Positions 16,902 through 26,337 of a stretch of DNA of 64,000 nt are shown in pieces. How positions within the stretch are numbered: position 1 is the stretch's first letter; each line of letters begins with the position of its first letter. A program made the translations under genes and the position numbers. This DNA comes from Actinosynnema sp. ALI-1.44 (lineage in GTDB: Bacteria; Actinomycetota; Actinomycetes; Mycobacteriales; Pseudonocardiaceae). The notes under the pieces were generated by a model. It was not told where the DNA came from. It did not search any database and worked only from the letters and a program-made list of their open reading frames with translations. The stretch lies in assembly GCF_001984155.1 (NCBI RefSeq), contig NZ_MTQO01000037.1, forward strand, positions 174,643 to 238,642. The letters run 5' to 3'.

Positions 16902-18338
16902 GCTTGACTGTTCGACGTCGGCGAGCATCTTCGCGCGCTGCTCGGCGGAGATGAAGCGGCCGCGCGCGACGACGGCGTGGATCCGCCGGGTGTTGCCGAT
17001 GTCGTCCAGCGGATTGGCGTCGAGCACGACGAGATCGGCGAGCTTTCCCCGGTGGACGGATCCGATCTCGTCGTGCAGCCCGAGGGACCTGGCCGGTTCG
17101 ACGGTGGCGGACTGGATCGCCTGCATCGGGGTGAGCCCTGCCTGGACCAGCGCGGCCAGTTCGTCGTGCAGGCCGAAGCCGGGGAACAGGTAGGCGACGC
17201 CGGGCCCGTCGGTGCCTGCCAGGATCGGCACCCCGGCGTCGCGCATGGCGGCGACGAGCCGCAGCCGGTGGCCGAACAGGTCACGACGCCGGGCGACCTC
17301 CTCGGGTGTGCGCTGGCGGATGATCCCGTCCATGGTCGCGTTCCACATCCGCGTCAGCGAGGCGGGCAGGTACTTCAGGCGTTCGTCGTCGCGTACGACA
17401 TCCTGGGGCATGTCCATTCGCTGGAACATTGCCATGGTCGGCACCTGGTGCGTTCTGTTCGCGGCCAGCCGCGCGAAGACGGAGGCCGCCTTGGCCGGGT
17501 GGTGGTCGGCCGCCGCCCGTAGTTCCAGCGCGCTCATCTGCCGGAGCGGGTCCACCGGATCGATCCTGGCGTCCCGCATCGCGACGAGGAACTCGGCCTC
17601 GTGGCCGGAAGTGGCGAACAGCATCCCGAGCAGGTGCTCGAACGTGCTCTGCCCGGCATCGCTGGCCTCGACGAGGGGCACGACGTTGGGACAGTGTCCC
17701 GCGAACGGGATCCGCCTGCGTCGTGCCTCGTCGGCCAGGGCCAGGTACTGCGGGCGGGTCAGCTGCGAGTACACCTTGACGAAGTCGGCGCCGTCCTGTT
17801 CGGACTGTCGCACCGCCGCCCGTGCCCCTGCCTCGTCCGCGACCTCGTGGAAGGGCAAACCCCGGCCGCGCCAGAAGGAAGGGGAACCGTCGACGACCAT
17901 GCCGCCGATCACCCAGCGCGGGCCGATCAGACTGCCGTTCTCGACGCGGTCACGCCAGTGGTGGTGGATCGGCATGCCCCACATTTCCCTGACTGTGGTG
18001 ACCCCGTTGGCGATGTAGAGCGGCGGGAAGATCTTGTCCGAGCCGAATGCTTCGAAGTTGTGCACGTGCATGTCGCACAGTCCGGGGATCAGGAACTTGC
18101 CTGTCAGGTCGACAACCGTGGCACCAGCAGGGATCGGTACATCGCGGTGCCCGCCGAGCTCGGTGATCCGTCCGCGACCGACGACCACGGTCTGGTCGGG
18201 CCGGGGTCGCGCTCCGGACGCGTCGATCACCGTGACATGGGTGAGCGCGATGTCCCCGCCGACGCTGTCCACGTCGACACTGTCCACGGTGGGCTCGGCG
18301 TCGGCGAGCGCGCTCCGGCGAGATCGTTGTCGGGACAC
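16878..18338 (-). CDS. amidohydrolase-family metal-dependent hydrolase
   Basis: GTG start with CCAGGAGG 6 nt upstream. Residues 50-60 carry a composite-domain strand, then DLTGKFLIPGLCDMHVHNFEAF near residues 78-98 with the H-x-H metal ligands. Further ligands are seen in FAGHCPNVVPL, STFEHLLG and AGTDGPGVAYLFPG (final Asp, near residue 378). It ends with the usual VEPARSLGLHDEIGSVHRGK, DLVVLDANPL segment. This is the imidazolonepropionase/prolidase-like branch that splits cyclic amides or dipeptides. No signal peptide; 486 residues. Substrate unknown. Confidence 0.9.
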   Translation of the reverse strand: MSRQRSRRSALADAEPTVDSVDVDSVGGDIALTHVTVIDASGARPRPDQTVVVGRGRITELGGHRDVPIPAGATVVDLTGKFLIPGLCDMHVHNFEAFGSDKIFPPLYIANGVTTVREMWGMPIHHHWRDRVENGSLIGPRWVIGGMVVDGSPSFWRGRGLPFHEVADEAGARAAVRQSEQDGADFVKVYSQLTRPQYLALADEARRRRIPFAGHCPNVVPLVEASDAGQSTFEHLLGMLFATSGHEAEFLVAMRDARIDPVDPLRQMSALELRAAADHHPAKAASVFARLAANRTHQVPTMAMFQRMDMPQDVVRDDERLKYLPASLTRMWNATMDGIIRQRTPEEVARRRDLFGHRLRLVAAMRDAGVPILAGTDGPGVAYLFPGFGLHDELAALVQAGLTPMQAIQSATVEPARSLGLHDEIGSVHRGKLADLVVLDANPLDDIGNTRRIHAVVARGRFISAEQRAKMLADVEQSSSAFGLPG

Positions 18339-18459
18339 GGGAAACCTCCTGGAGGAAGCGCTGATGTCCCATGACCCTTCCTCGCCGGCGGCCCGTAGTC
18401 AGTAAGCCTGGCTCCCCACGAGCGGGTGGCGCCATCCCCACCCGACGTCGTTGCCGCGG

Positions 18460-18900
18460 TCATTCCGGTTCGTGGTGAACCAGTGTCCGGCTGAGCAGGC
18501 GGGTCAGCGTCTGCCTCTCCTCGGCGGACAGCGGGCCGAGCAGATCGTCCTGCACCTGGTCGAGGACCTCGTCCAGGTGTCGCAGTCGCCGTGTGCCGTT
18601 CTTGGTGATGGTGACCTTGTTGCGGCGTCCGTGCTCCGGGTCCGGTGACCGGTCGACGAGGCCCGACTCGACCAGTTCGTTGACCGCCGCCACGACGTCG
18701 CTGCGGTCGACACGGCACCTGCGACCGAGTTGGGCCTGGCTGGCCGGGCCGAACTCCTCCAGCGCCGCCAGGATGCGGTAGTGGTACCCCCGTGCCCCGG
18801 CCGCCGCGAAACCGTCGGTCACCAGCCGGCGTACGTGCACGGCCAGTTGGGTGAGCAGCCAACTCGGCTTCGCCGCCAGGCGCTGAGGGGTCTCGTCCAT
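18460..18900 (-). CDS. MarR-family transcriptional regulator
   Basis: Start at ATG 18900 (MDETPQRLAAKPSWLLTQLA). The winged helix spans residues 30-110: YHYRILAALEEFGPASQAQL, RCRVDRSDVVAAVNELVESG (recognition helix), VDRSPDPEHGRRNKVTITKNG (wing). At 146 residues it is full length. Divergent from a SnoaL-like gene; repeats of TGTTGG in the gap are the probable operator, so the pair likely responds to a small aromatic or oxidative signal. Confidence 0.9.
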   Translation of the reverse strand: MDETPQRLAAKPSWLLTQLAVHVRRLVTDGFAAAGARGYHYRILAALEEFGPASQAQLGRRCRVDRSDVVAAVNELVESGLVDRSPDPEHGRRNKVTITKNGTRRLRHLDEVLDQVQDDLLGPLSAEERQTLTRLLSRTLVHHEPE

Positions 18901-18917
18901 GGGCGCCACCCTATCGA

Positions 18918-18966
18918 TGTTGGCCGGACCAACACTCTGCGATAGTGTTGGTCTCACCAATGTTGG
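18918..18966. promoter_or_regulatory. MarR operator-like palindromes
   Basis: TGTTGGCCGGACCAACA (18918-18934) is a palindrome with 6-bp arms TGTTGG/CCAACA. TTGGTCTCACCAA (18948-18960) is a second palindrome, followed at once by another TGTTGG. Both lie between divergent marR and the SnoaL-like gene. Confidence 0.55.
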
Positions 18967-18991
18967 AGCGACCATCACCAGAGGGGGAGTC

Positions 18992-19399
18992 GTGTCCACG
19001 ACCACCACCGCCGACCGCGTCGAGATCGCCGAACTGTTCGCCCGCCTGGCCGACCTGCTGGACGGCCACCACGACGACATCCGCAGCGTGTACGCCACCG
19101 ACGTCGTGGTGCGCTCACCGCGTGCGGGCGAACTGCACGGCATCGACGAGGTGCACGCCTACATCAAGCGAAGTCAGGTTGAGGGAGAGCACACCCAGCA
19201 CGTGCACGGCGATGTGCTGGTGGACGGCGACGGCGACCGGACGCAAGCCACCGCGAACCAGCTCGTGTACTTCTACCGGGACGGCGCGCCGCCGCACCGG
19301 ACAAGCGGCCTGCGGTCGGCGTGCACGGCGGTGCGGACGGGGGAGGGCTGGCGGTTCAGCGAACTCCGGATCTCGCTTCTGTGGACGCGCGAGGCGTGA
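18992..19399 (+). CDS. SnoaL/NTF2-like protein
   Basis: GTG 18992 follows GAGGGGG. The 135-residue product reads RVEIAELFARLADLLDGHHD, VYATDVVVRSPRAGELHGID, VHAYIKRSQ and SACTAVRTGEGWRFSELRIS, a cone-shaped NTF2/SnoaL fold with the typical helix-hairpin and strands. Such proteins act as cyclases, isomerases or binding proteins for small organics. Divergent from the MarR gene, its likely regulator. No specific catalytic pair can be assigned. Confidence 0.8.
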   Translation: MSTTTTADRVEIAELFARLADLLDGHHDDIRSVYATDVVVRSPRAGELHGIDEVHAYIKRSQVEGEHTQHVHGDVLVDGDGDRTQATANQLVYFYRDGAPPHRTSGLRSACTAVRTGEGWRFSELRISLLWTREA

Positions 19400-19405
19400 C
19401 GCGGG

Positions 19406-19435
19406 CGGTGGCGCCGGGGGAGACCGGCGCCGCCG
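19406..19435. terminator. bidirectional GC hairpin
   Basis: GGCGCCGG (19410-19417) pairs with CCGGCGCC (19424-19431), and the stem extends outward with one G-T pair. It separates the convergent SnoaL-like and YCII genes. Confidence 0.5.
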
Positions 19436-19453
19436 ACGGCGTTCCGCGAGAAT

Positions 19454-19810
19454 TCAGGCGCCGAAGTCCTCGGCTTCGAAGACCTGGCGGACCTCGACCT
19501 CACCCTCCTGGAACGGGATCCGGCGCGCCCACTCCAGCGCCTCCGCGCGGGACGAGACCTGGATGATCCAGAAGCCCGCGACGAGCTCCTTGGCCTCGGC
19601 GAACGGGCCGTCCGTGACCGTGGTCTTGCCGCCGGCCGCGTAGGTCACGCGGAAACCCTTGGAGCTGTCGTGCAGGCCGTCGGCGGCCAGCAGCACGCCC
19701 GCCTTGGTCAACTCGTCGTTGTACTTGCTCATCTCGTCGAGTTCGTGCTGCGACGGCATGGTGCCCGTCTCGGACTCGGGGCTGGCCTTCACGATCATCA
19801 TGTACCGCAT
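19454..19810 (-). CDS. YCII-domain (DGPF) protein
   Basis: Start at ATG 19810 (MRYMMIVKASPESETG), preceded by GGAGG. The protein holds GVLLAADGLHDSSKGFRV, then the family hallmark TVTDGPFAEAKELVAGFWII near residues 63-83, and ends EVEVRQVFEAEDFGA. DGPF-motif YCII proteins of about 118 residues are small ferredoxin-like-fold proteins often encoded with ECF sigma factors of the SigJ type; none is adjacent here. Function not established for the family. Confidence 0.9.
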   Translation of the reverse strand: MRYMMIVKASPESETGTMPSQHELDEMSKYNDELTKAGVLLAADGLHDSSKGFRVTYAAGGKTTVTDGPFAEAKELVAGFWIIQVSSRAEALEWARRIPFQEGEVEVRQVFEAEDFGA

Positions 19811-19887
19811 GTCGTCCTCCTGGTTCTCGGTCTGACACTGACGTCGAACGACCTCACCCCGGATCGACACTTCAGTTCCAGGATTTT

Positions 19888-20772
19888 TCAGACGGACACG
19901 AGTTCTCTGGTCGGAGGCGTCTGCGGGGCTGCGGGGGCGTGCTGGTGCGGGTGCAGGCGAGTCAGCACCACGACACCGGCGATGGTGATCGCGCACGCGG
20001 CGAGCACGCCTACGTTGGCGATGAACGAACTCGGCAGTTGCTCGTTCAGCACGATCACACCGATCAGTGATCCGGTGATGGGATCGGCGACGAGCAAGGT
20101 GGCGTAGCTCAGCGCGAACCGGCCGGTGCGGTACGCGTTCTGCTGGAACAGCAGGCCGAGCGCGCAGAACACCACGGCGAGGCCGATCACCCAGAACACC
20201 GACGCGGACATGTCGTTGACGACCGTGCTCCCGCTGACCCTGGTCAGCGCCGCGAACACGCCGTACGAGATGCCCGAGCCGATCGCCAGGAACAAGGCGT
20301 TCACAGCGCCGACGCTGCGGCGTGCCATCACGGCGGCGCCGAGGACGATGGCCAGCGTCGTGCCGCACAGGACGGCCGCCGAGCCGCCGTCGAGCGTGGG
20401 GCGGGACGATTCGTGCGGCAGCAGCAGGAGCAGGCTCACCAGGCCCAGGCTCACCGCGAACGTCCCGAACATCTCCGCCGCGCGCACGCGCCTGCGGTCG
20501 ATCGCCGCCGCGATCAGCACGGCGATCGGCAGGCCGCTCATGCCGAGCGGCTGGACCACCGTCAGCGGGCCGTTGGACAGCGCGAGGATGTGCATCATCG
20601 CGCCGCACAGGGTCGTGGCCGAGCCGAGCAGCCATTTCGGCCTGCGGGCCAACTGACCCAGCAGGCGCAGGCACCCGAGGCTCTTGCAGTGCACCGCCGC
20701 GTTCTGCTGCAACGCAGCACCGAGTGCGACGAGCGGGGCTCCGGCTACGGCCGCCACGAGCCAGAACGTCAC
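19888..20772 (-). CDS. DMT-superfamily (EamA-like) transporter
   Basis: A 294-residue protein with about nine or ten hydrophobic helices in two repeats. It opens with FWLVAAVAGAPLVALGAALQ, and the first repeat has GAMMHILALSNGPLTVVQPLG, a motif of multidrug/quaternary-ammonium-type DMT proteins in actinobacteria. The second repeat contains QQNAYRTGRFALSYATLLVA followed by DPITGSLIGVIVLNE. It should export a small metabolite. Divergent from nuoA, with 262 bases between. Confidence 0.85.
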   Translation of the reverse strand: MTFWLVAAVAGAPLVALGAALQQNAAVHCKSLGCLRLLGQLARRPKWLLGSATTLCGAMMHILALSNGPLTVVQPLGMSGLPIAVLIAAAIDRRRVRAAEMFGTFAVSLGLVSLLLLLPHESSRPTLDGGSAAVLCGTTLAIVLGAAVMARRSVGAVNALFLAIGSGISYGVFAALTRVSGSTVVNDMSASVFWVIGLAVVFCALGLLFQQNAYRTGRFALSYATLLVADPITGSLIGVIVLNEQLPSSFIANVGVLAACAITIAGVVVLTRLHPHQHAPAAPQTPPTRELVSV

Positions 20773-21034
20773 GCCGTTGCGTCCAGGGGCGTGACAGACC
20801 GTGAGGCCTTAAGTAGTGATCGGTTCGAGATCGAATCGAAATGCACGCCGAGACTCTAATGGGTGACCCCTACGGGCAATGTGAAGTGGGTCCCTTGACA
20901 TCGCTGACCAGTAACAAGCGCTATGAGCATGTCGAATCGCTCCAGCTGGTGACTTCCGGTGGACGAAACGGTGCGAAACCCACCATGATGTGATCCAACA
21001 CACAGTGGCGCAGGCCCTCGGCGGAGGTGACCCC
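20773..21034. promoter_or_regulatory. divergent promoter region of the nuo operon
   Basis: TTGACA at 20895-20900 is a good -35 for nuoA; no clean -10 follows at 17 bp (TATGAG sits about 21 bp on). GGTTCGAGATCGAATC near 20822-20837 is an imperfect palindrome. I see no Rex-type box. Confidence 0.35.
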
Positions 21035-21406
21035 GTGCACGGCTACTTCGGAGCATACGGACTCATCGCGTTGCTCCTGGTAGTCGGCGCTGTGTTCGTC
21101 ACGGTGGCGTTGACGGCCAACCGGCTGCTGCGGCCCGCCCGGCCCACGCCGCAGAAACTGCTCACCTACGAGTGCGGCGTCGACCCGGTCGGCGGCGGCT
21201 GGGCGCAGTCGTACGTCCGGTATTACGTATTCACCTTCCTCTACGTGGTCTTCGCCGTGGACGCGGTGTTCCTGTTCCCGTGGGCCACGGTTTTCGCCGC
21301 TCCCGGTTTCGGCGCCGCCACCTTGATCGAAATGTTCGTCTTCCTGGGATTCCTCGCTGTCGGAATCCTCTATGCCTGGCGCAAGGGGGTCCTGTCGTGG
21401 GCGTGA
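21035..21406 (+). CDS. nuoA: NADH-quinone oxidoreductase subunit A (alternative complex I)
   Basis: I prefer GTG 21035 ([18 protein letters not shown]), 8 nt after GGAGG; the frame is open further upstream. Three membrane helices are seen (about 8-30, 65-88, 95-115) and the conserved loop [21 protein letters not shown] with the Cys-containing ND3-type segment. 123 residues. It forms part of the membrane arm near the quinone site. First of ten nuo genes with overlapping or abutting ends. Confidence 0.93.
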   Translation: MHGYFGAYGLIALLLVVGAVFVTVALTANRLLRPARPTPQKLLTYECGVDPVGGGWAQSYVRYYVFTFLYVVFAVDAVFLFPWATVFAAPGFGAATLIEMFVFLGFLAVGILYAWRKGVLSWA

Positions 21407-21930
21407 CCGATCTGGGAATGATCAACCAGGTTCCGAAGCCGATGCGGTTCCTGCTCAACTGGGGACGCCGGTACTCGCTCTGGGTGTTCAACTTCGGGCT
21501 GGCGTGCTGCGCGATCGAGTTCATCGCGACCTCGATGAGCAGGCACGACTTCATCCGGCTCGGCGTGATCCCGTTCGCGCCGAGCCCGCGGCAGGCCGAT
21601 CTGATGGTCGTGTCGGGCACGGTCACCGACAAGATGGCGCCCGCGGTCCAGCGGCTCTACGAGCAGATGCCCGAGCCGAAGTACGTGATCTCCTTCGGCG
21701 CCTGCTCCAACTGCGGCGGCCCGTACTGGGACTCGTACTGCGTCACCAAGGGCGTCGACCAGTTGATCCCGGTGGACGTGTACGTACCCGGCTGCCCGCC
21801 CCGGCCGGAGGCGCTGCTGCACGGGATCATGAAGCTCCAGGCCAAGATCGGCGACGAGGAGTGGTCGGACAGGGGATCACCCCAGGAAGAGAAGGCGCAG
21901 TACCCGACGTTCGAGCGGCTCGACGGATGA
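21397..21930 (+). CDS. nuoB: NADH-quinone oxidoreductase subunit B
   Basis: GTG 21397 lies 7 nt after AAGGGGG and overlaps the end of nuoA; GTG 21403 is the alternative. All four ligands for the N2 [4Fe-4S] cluster are present: C37 and C38 (GLACCAIE), C103 ([11 protein letters not shown]) and C133 (VPGCPPRPE). This subunit passes electrons to quinone at the junction with NuoD. The C-terminal tail is short and acidic. 177 residues. Confidence 0.95.
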   Translation: MGVTDLGMINQVPKPMRFLLNWGRRYSLWVFNFGLACCAIEFIATSMSRHDFIRLGVIPFAPSPRQADLMVVSGTVTDKMAPAVQRLYEQMPEPKYVISFGACSNCGGPYWDSYCVTKGVDQLIPVDVYVPGCPPRPEALLHGIMKLQAKIGDEEWSDRGSPQEEKAQYPTFERLDG

Positions 21931-22412
21931 ACGAGACCCAGGACGTCGAGCCCGCCGAATGGATCGCCGCGCTCACCGCCGCGCGGGATGCCCGGCACTG
22001 CGACTTCTTCGACTTCCTCACGGCCGTCGACGAACTGGAAGACGGCATCCGGATCGTCGCCCACGTCTACTCCACGAGCACCCGACAGCACCTGTTGATC
22101 CGCACCCTGCTGCCGCCGGACGCGCTGGTGCTGCCGACGGCCACCACCGTCTACAAAGGTGCGAACTGGCACGAGCGGGAAACCTGCGAGATGTTCGGCG
22201 TGCAATTCGACGGGCACCCCAACCTGATCCCGCTGCTGCTGCCGGACGGCTTCGAGGGAACGCCGTTGCGCAAGGACTTCGTGCTGGCCAGCCGGGTGGC
22301 CAAGCAGTGGCCCGGTGAGGTCGACCCCGGCCAGTCGCTCACCGAGCTCAAGAAACCCAAGCGCCGCCGCAACCTGCCGCCGGGTGTGCCCGAGGACTGG
22401 ACGCGGCCATGA
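21927..22412 (+). CDS. nuoC: NADH-quinone oxidoreductase subunit C
   Basis: ATG 21927 overlaps the nuoB stop as ATGA. The core of the 30-kDa subunit is visible: [20 protein letters not shown], then [26 protein letters not shown] (near residues 75-100), the family signature, and [16 protein letters not shown]. At 161 residues it is shorter than the canonical actinobacterial NuoC (over 200), having lost the N-terminal extension. It is a separate gene, not fused with NuoD, which is encoded 10 kb away on the other strand. Confidence 0.93.
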   Translation: MNETQDVEPAEWIAALTAARDARHCDFFDFLTAVDELEDGIRIVAHVYSTSTRQHLLIRTLLPPDALVLPTATTVYKGANWHERETCEMFGVQFDGHPNLIPLLLPDGFEGTPLRKDFVLASRVAKQWPGEVDPGQSLTELKKPKRRRNLPPGVPEDWTRP

Positions 22413-23368
22413 CCTTCCTGGAGATCCTGCTACGGCTGGCGCTCGTGGTCGCGGCCTTCCTGCTGCTGCCGTTGCTGGTCGGTCAGCTCGAACACAAGGC
22501 CATGGCCCACATGCAAGCCCGGCTCGGGCCGATGCACGCGGGCGGGTTCCACGGCTGGGCGCAGCTGATCGCGGACGGCGTGAAGTTCGTGCAGAAAGAG
22601 CATGTCGTGCCCGCACAGGCCGACCGCACGGTGTTCTCACTCGCGCCCGCCATCGCCTTGTTGCCGTACCTCGTGATCCTGGTCGTCATCCCGGTCGGTC
22701 CCGGCTTGGTGGCGCTCGACCTGGACATCGGGTTGTTCTTCGTGCTCGCCGTGATGAGCGTGAGTGTGCTGGGCTCGGTGATGGCGGGGTGGTCCAGCGG
22801 CAACAAGTACGCACTGCTCGGCGGGCTGCGCAGTGCGGCCCAGCTGATGGCGTACGAACTGCCGTTGGTGCTGGCGGCGTCGTCGGTCGCGATGGCGGCG
22901 GGCACGTTGTCGTTGTCCGGCATCGTCGAGGCCTGGTCGCCGTGGTGGCTGGCCTGGCAGGCGCCGGCGCTGCTGATCTTCTTCGTCGCCGGGCTGGCTG
23001 AACTGCACCGGCCGCCGTTCGACATGCCGGTGGCCGACTCGGAGATCGTGCTCGGCCCGTACACCGAGTACACCGGGCTGCGGTTCGCGCTGTTCCTGCT
23101 GGCCGAGTACGCCGGGATCGTGGTGCTCTGCGCGTTGACCACGGTGTTGTTCCTCGGCGGCTGGCGCGGCCCGTTCGGCGACGAGGCACTGGGCCCGATC
23201 TGGTTTCTGATCAAGCTTTTCGTCCTGGCTTTCGTGGTGATCTGGCTGCGTGTCAGCAACCCCCGCCTGCGTGCCGACCAGCTGCAGAAGCTGGCGTGGC
23301 AGGTGCTCGTGCCGCTGAGCCTCGGCCAGCTCGCCCTGACCGGTGTGGTGAAGGTGGCGATGGTATGA
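22409..23368 (+). CDS. nuoH: NADH-quinone oxidoreductase subunit H
   Basis: ATGA overlap with nuoC. A 319-residue protein with eight membrane helices. [21 protein letters not shown] near residues 25-45 is the ND1 signature (E-R/H-K..RxGP). [18 protein letters not shown] and [18 protein letters not shown] (with the acidic loop near the quinone chamber) are all present. [19 protein letters not shown] is also conserved. It couples quinone reduction to proton translocation. Confidence 0.95.
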   Translation: MTFLEILLRLALVVAAFLLLPLLVGQLEHKAMAHMQARLGPMHAGGFHGWAQLIADGVKFVQKEHVVPAQADRTVFSLAPAIALLPYLVILVVIPVGPGLVALDLDIGLFFVLAVMSVSVLGSVMAGWSSGNKYALLGGLRSAAQLMAYELPLVLAASSVAMAAGTLSLSGIVEAWSPWWLAWQAPALLIFFVAGLAELHRPPFDMPVADSEIVLGPYTEYTGLRFALFLLAEYAGIVVLCALTTVLFLGGWRGPFGDEALGPIWFLIKLFVLAFVVIWLRVSNPRLRADQLQKLAWQVLVPLSLGQLALTGVVKVAMV

Positions 23369-23823
23369 AAGGGCTGCTCAAGGGCCTCGTGGTCACGTTG
23401 CGGACGATGACCCGCCGGTCGGTCACCCGGCAGTATCCCGAGACCAGACCGGACCTGCCGCCGCGCAGCCGTGGCGTGATCGGGCTGCTGGCCGAGAACT
23501 GCACGTCCTGCATGCTGTGCGCGCGGGAGTGCCCGGACTGGTGCATCTACATCGAGTCGCACAAGGAGACGTTGCCCGCGGTGGTCGAAGGCGGCAGGGA
23601 ACGCAGCCGCAACGTGCTCGACCGGTTCGCCATCGACTTCTCGCTGTGCATGTACTGCGGGATCTGCATCGAGGCGTGCCCGTTCGACGCGCTGTTCTGG
23701 TCGCCGGAGTTCGAGTACGCCGAGCACAGCATCGGGGCGCTGACCCACGAGATGGACCTGCTCGGCGAGTGGATGAAGACAGTGCCACCGCCACCAGCCA
23801 TCGAGCCGGGTGAGCCCACGTGA
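23365..23823 (+). CDS. nuoI: NADH-quinone oxidoreductase subunit I (2 [4Fe-4S])
   Basis: ATG 23365 overlaps the nuoH stop. Two ferredoxin motifs: C46, C49, C52, C56 ([12 protein letters not shown]) and C95, C98, C101, C105 ([12 protein letters not shown]). They bind clusters N6a and N6b and hand electrons to NuoB. The N-terminal amphipathic helix ([14 protein letters not shown]) anchors it. Lacking NuoEFG, this subunit could be the entry point for electrons from ferredoxin or a flavoprotein. 152 residues. Confidence 0.95.
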   Translation: MKGLLKGLVVTLRTMTRRSVTRQYPETRPDLPPRSRGVIGLLAENCTSCMLCARECPDWCIYIESHKETLPAVVEGGRERSRNVLDRFAIDFSLCMYCGICIEACPFDALFWSPEFEYAEHSIGALTHEMDLLGEWMKTVPPPPAIEPGEPT

Positions 23824-24344
23824 CCGCGGCGGAGATCGTGTTCGTCCTGCTCGGCGTGGTCGCGCTGGCCTCGGGAGTCCTCGTGGTGACCACGCGCCAG
23901 ATCGTGCGGGCCGCGTTGTACCTCGTGGTGAGTTTCGGCGCGATCGCCGCGTGTTTCCTCGTGCTCACGGCCGAGTTGGTCGCGTGGGTGCAGGTACTGA
24001 TCTACGTCGGCGCGGTCGTGGTGCTGCTGTTGTTCGGGATCATGCTGACCCGTGCGCCGATCGGTCCGTCGTCCGATCTGGACAGCCGCAACAAGCCCGC
24101 CGCTGTCACGGTCGCCGTGGCCGCGGCCGGTGTCCTGGTGACGGTGGTGGTCAGCGGGTTCGGTGACGCCTACTTCGAGGTGGGCGAGTCGCGTGCCGGC
24201 TCGGCGAGCGTGATCGGCTCGGGCATCTTCCGGTACTGGGTGCTGCCGTTCGAAGTGCTGTCCGTGCTGCTGCTGGCCGCCTTGGTCGGTGCGATCGTGT
24301 TGTCCCGCACGGACATCGGGCCGCCGAAGGACGGTGACGGCTGA
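23820..24344 (+). CDS. nuoJ: NADH-quinone oxidoreductase subunit J
   Basis: GTG 23820 overlaps the nuoI stop. Five membrane helices over 174 residues. [20 protein letters not shown] and [20 protein letters not shown] carry the ND6 signature, including the Glu and the pi-bulge region. The C-terminal helix ends in [13 protein letters not shown]. Membrane arm subunit linking the quinone chamber with the proton channels. Confidence 0.93.
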   Translation: MTAAEIVFVLLGVVALASGVLVVTTRQIVRAALYLVVSFGAIAACFLVLTAELVAWVQVLIYVGAVVVLLLFGIMLTRAPIGPSSDLDSRNKPAAVTVAVAAAGVLVTVVVSGFGDAYFEVGESRAGSASVIGSGIFRYWVLPFEVLSVLLLAALVGAIVLSRTDIGPPKDGDG

Positions 24345-24658
24345 TGCACGTCGTCTACCCGGCCGTTCTGGCGGCGCTGTTGTTCGCCATCGGCGTCTAC
24401 GGCGTGCTGGCGCGGCGCAACGCGATCCTGGTGCTGATGTCGGTCGAGTTGATGCTCAACGCGGTCAACCTGAACCTGGTCGCCTTCGACGTGTGGCTGG
24501 CCGACAGGCTCGGCTCCGGGCAGATCCTCGGGCTGTTCGTGATCGTCATCGCCGCCGCGGAGGTCGGCCTCGGCCTGGCCATCGTGCTGCAGGTGTTCCG
24601 CAACCGGGCCACGATCGCGGTCGACTCGCTCGACGAACTGGCCGAGGACAAGCAATGA
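24344..24658 (+). CDS. nuoK: NADH-quinone oxidoreductase subunit K
   Basis: ATG 24344 shares a base with the nuoJ stop. 104 residues, three helices. [18 protein letters not shown] near residues 31-50 carries the conserved Glu of the first channel, and [20 protein letters not shown] near 65-85 the second Glu. Standard ND4L-type antiporter-like small subunit. Confidence 0.95.
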   Translation: MHVVYPAVLAALLFAIGVYGVLARRNAILVLMSVELMLNAVNLNLVAFDVWLADRLGSGQILGLFVIVIAAAEVGLGLAIVLQVFRNRATIAVDSLDELAEDKQ

Positions 24659-26337
24659 CGGCGCCACTGGCGATCCTCGGGACCGCGATCAGCGCCGCCG
24701 GTGCCGTCGTCCTCGCGTTGCTCGAGTCGTTCGAGACGCGCGCGACCCTCACCCCGACCGGGACGATCCCGATCACCATCGGCCTGCGCGTGGACGACCT
24801 GTCGTCGACGGTCGCCGTCATGGTCACCCTGATCGCGCTCGCCATCCAGGTCTACTCGGTCGGTTACATGAAGCACGACGTGCGATATCCGACCTTCGCG
24901 ACCCTGGTCGGGCTGTTCACCCTGGCGATGCTGACCGTCGTGCTCGCCGCCGACCTGCTGATGTTGTACGTCGGCTGGGAGATCATGGGCGTGTGCTCGT
25001 ACTTCCTGATCGGGCACCACTGGGAGAAACCGTCGGCGACCGCCGCCGCGATCAAGTCGTTCCTGATGACGCGGTTCGGCGACGTGGGGTTCCTGTTCGG
25101 GATCTTCGTGCTGGGCGTCGGGGCCGGGTCGTTCCGGATCACGGACGTCATCGCGGCCGTGCCGACCATGTCCTCGGGCACGGTGCTGACCGGTGCGTTG
25201 CTGTTGCTGGTCGGGGTTGTCGGCAAGGCAGCCCAGTTCCCGCTGCACAGTTGGCTGCCGGACGCGATGGCCGGTCCCGCGCCCGTCAGCGCGCTGATCC
25301 ACGCCGCCACGATGGTCGCGGCGGGGGCGTACGTCGTCGCCCTGCTGTACCCGGTGTTCCTGGCGGCTCCGCTGGCGTTGGACGTCCTCGCGGTGATCGC
25401 GGTGGTGTCCATGATCGGCTCGGCCCTCGCCGCACTGGTCACCGACGACCTGAAACGAGTGCTCGCGTACTCCACGATCAGTCAGCTCAGCGTGATGTTC
25501 GCGGCGCTGGCGGTCGGCGGCCGGACACAGGCGATCTCGCACCTGTTGTCCCACGCGGTGTTCAAGGCCTTGCTGTTCCTGTGCGCGGGCGCGGTGATCA
25601 TCGCGGTGGGCAGCAACCTGATGTCGGAGATGGGCGGGCTGAGACGGCGCATGTCGTTGTCGTTCCTGACCATGACCGTCGGGTTCGCCGCACTGGCCGG
25701 GATCCCGCCGACCGCGGGGTTCTTCAGCAAGGACGCCGTTGTGGCGTCAGCCGAACACGCGCACAACTGGTTCGTGTTCGCCGGGCTGCTGCTGACCGCC
25801 GGGCTGACGGCCGCGTACACGACTCGGGCGTGGCTGCGGACGTTCTTCGGCCCCGGGCCGGATGTCCGTGAAGTGTCGAAGCTGATGACGGTCCCGTTGG
25901 CGTCGCTGGCTGTGGTGGCGTTGGGGCTCGGGTTCGTCGGGTTGTGGTTCGACGAGCTCAGACCCGAGTTGATCAGCACTGTGCTGTCGCTCGCCATAGC
26001 CGGGATCGGTGTGGTGGCGGTGTTCCTGATCTGGCGCCGGGACCCGGCCAAAGATCCAGCGGACTCGATCGGCAGACTGCGCGGTGTGTTCGGCTCCGCG
26101 TTCGGCACGGACACGCTGTACGAGCGAACGGTTGCTCGCGGCGTCATGCGACTCGCTGACGAGGTGGCGCGTGTCGACGATTCCGTTGTCGGGCGGTCGG
26201 TTCGTGGCACCGGAAGCGGAGCGCGTGCTCTTGGCGGACTGCTCCGGTTGACGCAGAACGGGAATCCGCAGTACTACGTCACGGCCGTGCTGGCCAGTGT
26301 CGTGCTGATCGCGGTGGGGGTGGTGGTCATGCGATGA
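24655..26337 (+). CDS. nuoL: NADH-quinone oxidoreductase subunit L
   Basis: ATG 24655 overlaps the nuoK stop. A 560-residue antiporter-type subunit, somewhat shorter than canonical NuoL (over 600), mostly by a reduced N-terminus and C-terminal region. [20 protein letters not shown] contains the channel Glu; [20 protein letters not shown] with the conserved Lys region ([14 protein letters not shown]) follows; [18 protein letters not shown] closes the core. The long lateral helix should lie near the end (residues about 480-560). Distal proton pump. Confidence 0.95.
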   Translation: MTAPLAILGTAISAAGAVVLALLESFETRATLTPTGTIPITIGLRVDDLSSTVAVMVTLIALAIQVYSVGYMKHDVRYPTFATLVGLFTLAMLTVVLAADLLMLYVGWEIMGVCSYFLIGHHWEKPSATAAAIKSFLMTRFGDVGFLFGIFVLGVGAGSFRITDVIAAVPTMSSGTVLTGALLLLVGVVGKAAQFPLHSWLPDAMAGPAPVSALIHAATMVAAGAYVVALLYPVFLAAPLALDVLAVIAVVSMIGSALAALVTDDLKRVLAYSTISQLSVMFAALAVGGRTQAISHLLSHAVFKALLFLCAGAVIIAVGSNLMSEMGGLRRRMSLSFLTMTVGFAALAGIPPTAGFFSKDAVVASAEHAHNWFVFAGLLLTAGLTAAYTTRAWLRTFFGPGPDVREVSKLMTVPLASLAVVALGLGFVGLWFDELRPELISTVLSLAIAGIGVVAVFLIWRRDPAKDPADSIGRLRGVFGSAFGTDTLYERTVARGVMRLADEVARVDDSVVGRSVRGTGSGARALGGLLRLTQNGNPQYYVTAVLASVVLIAVGVVVMR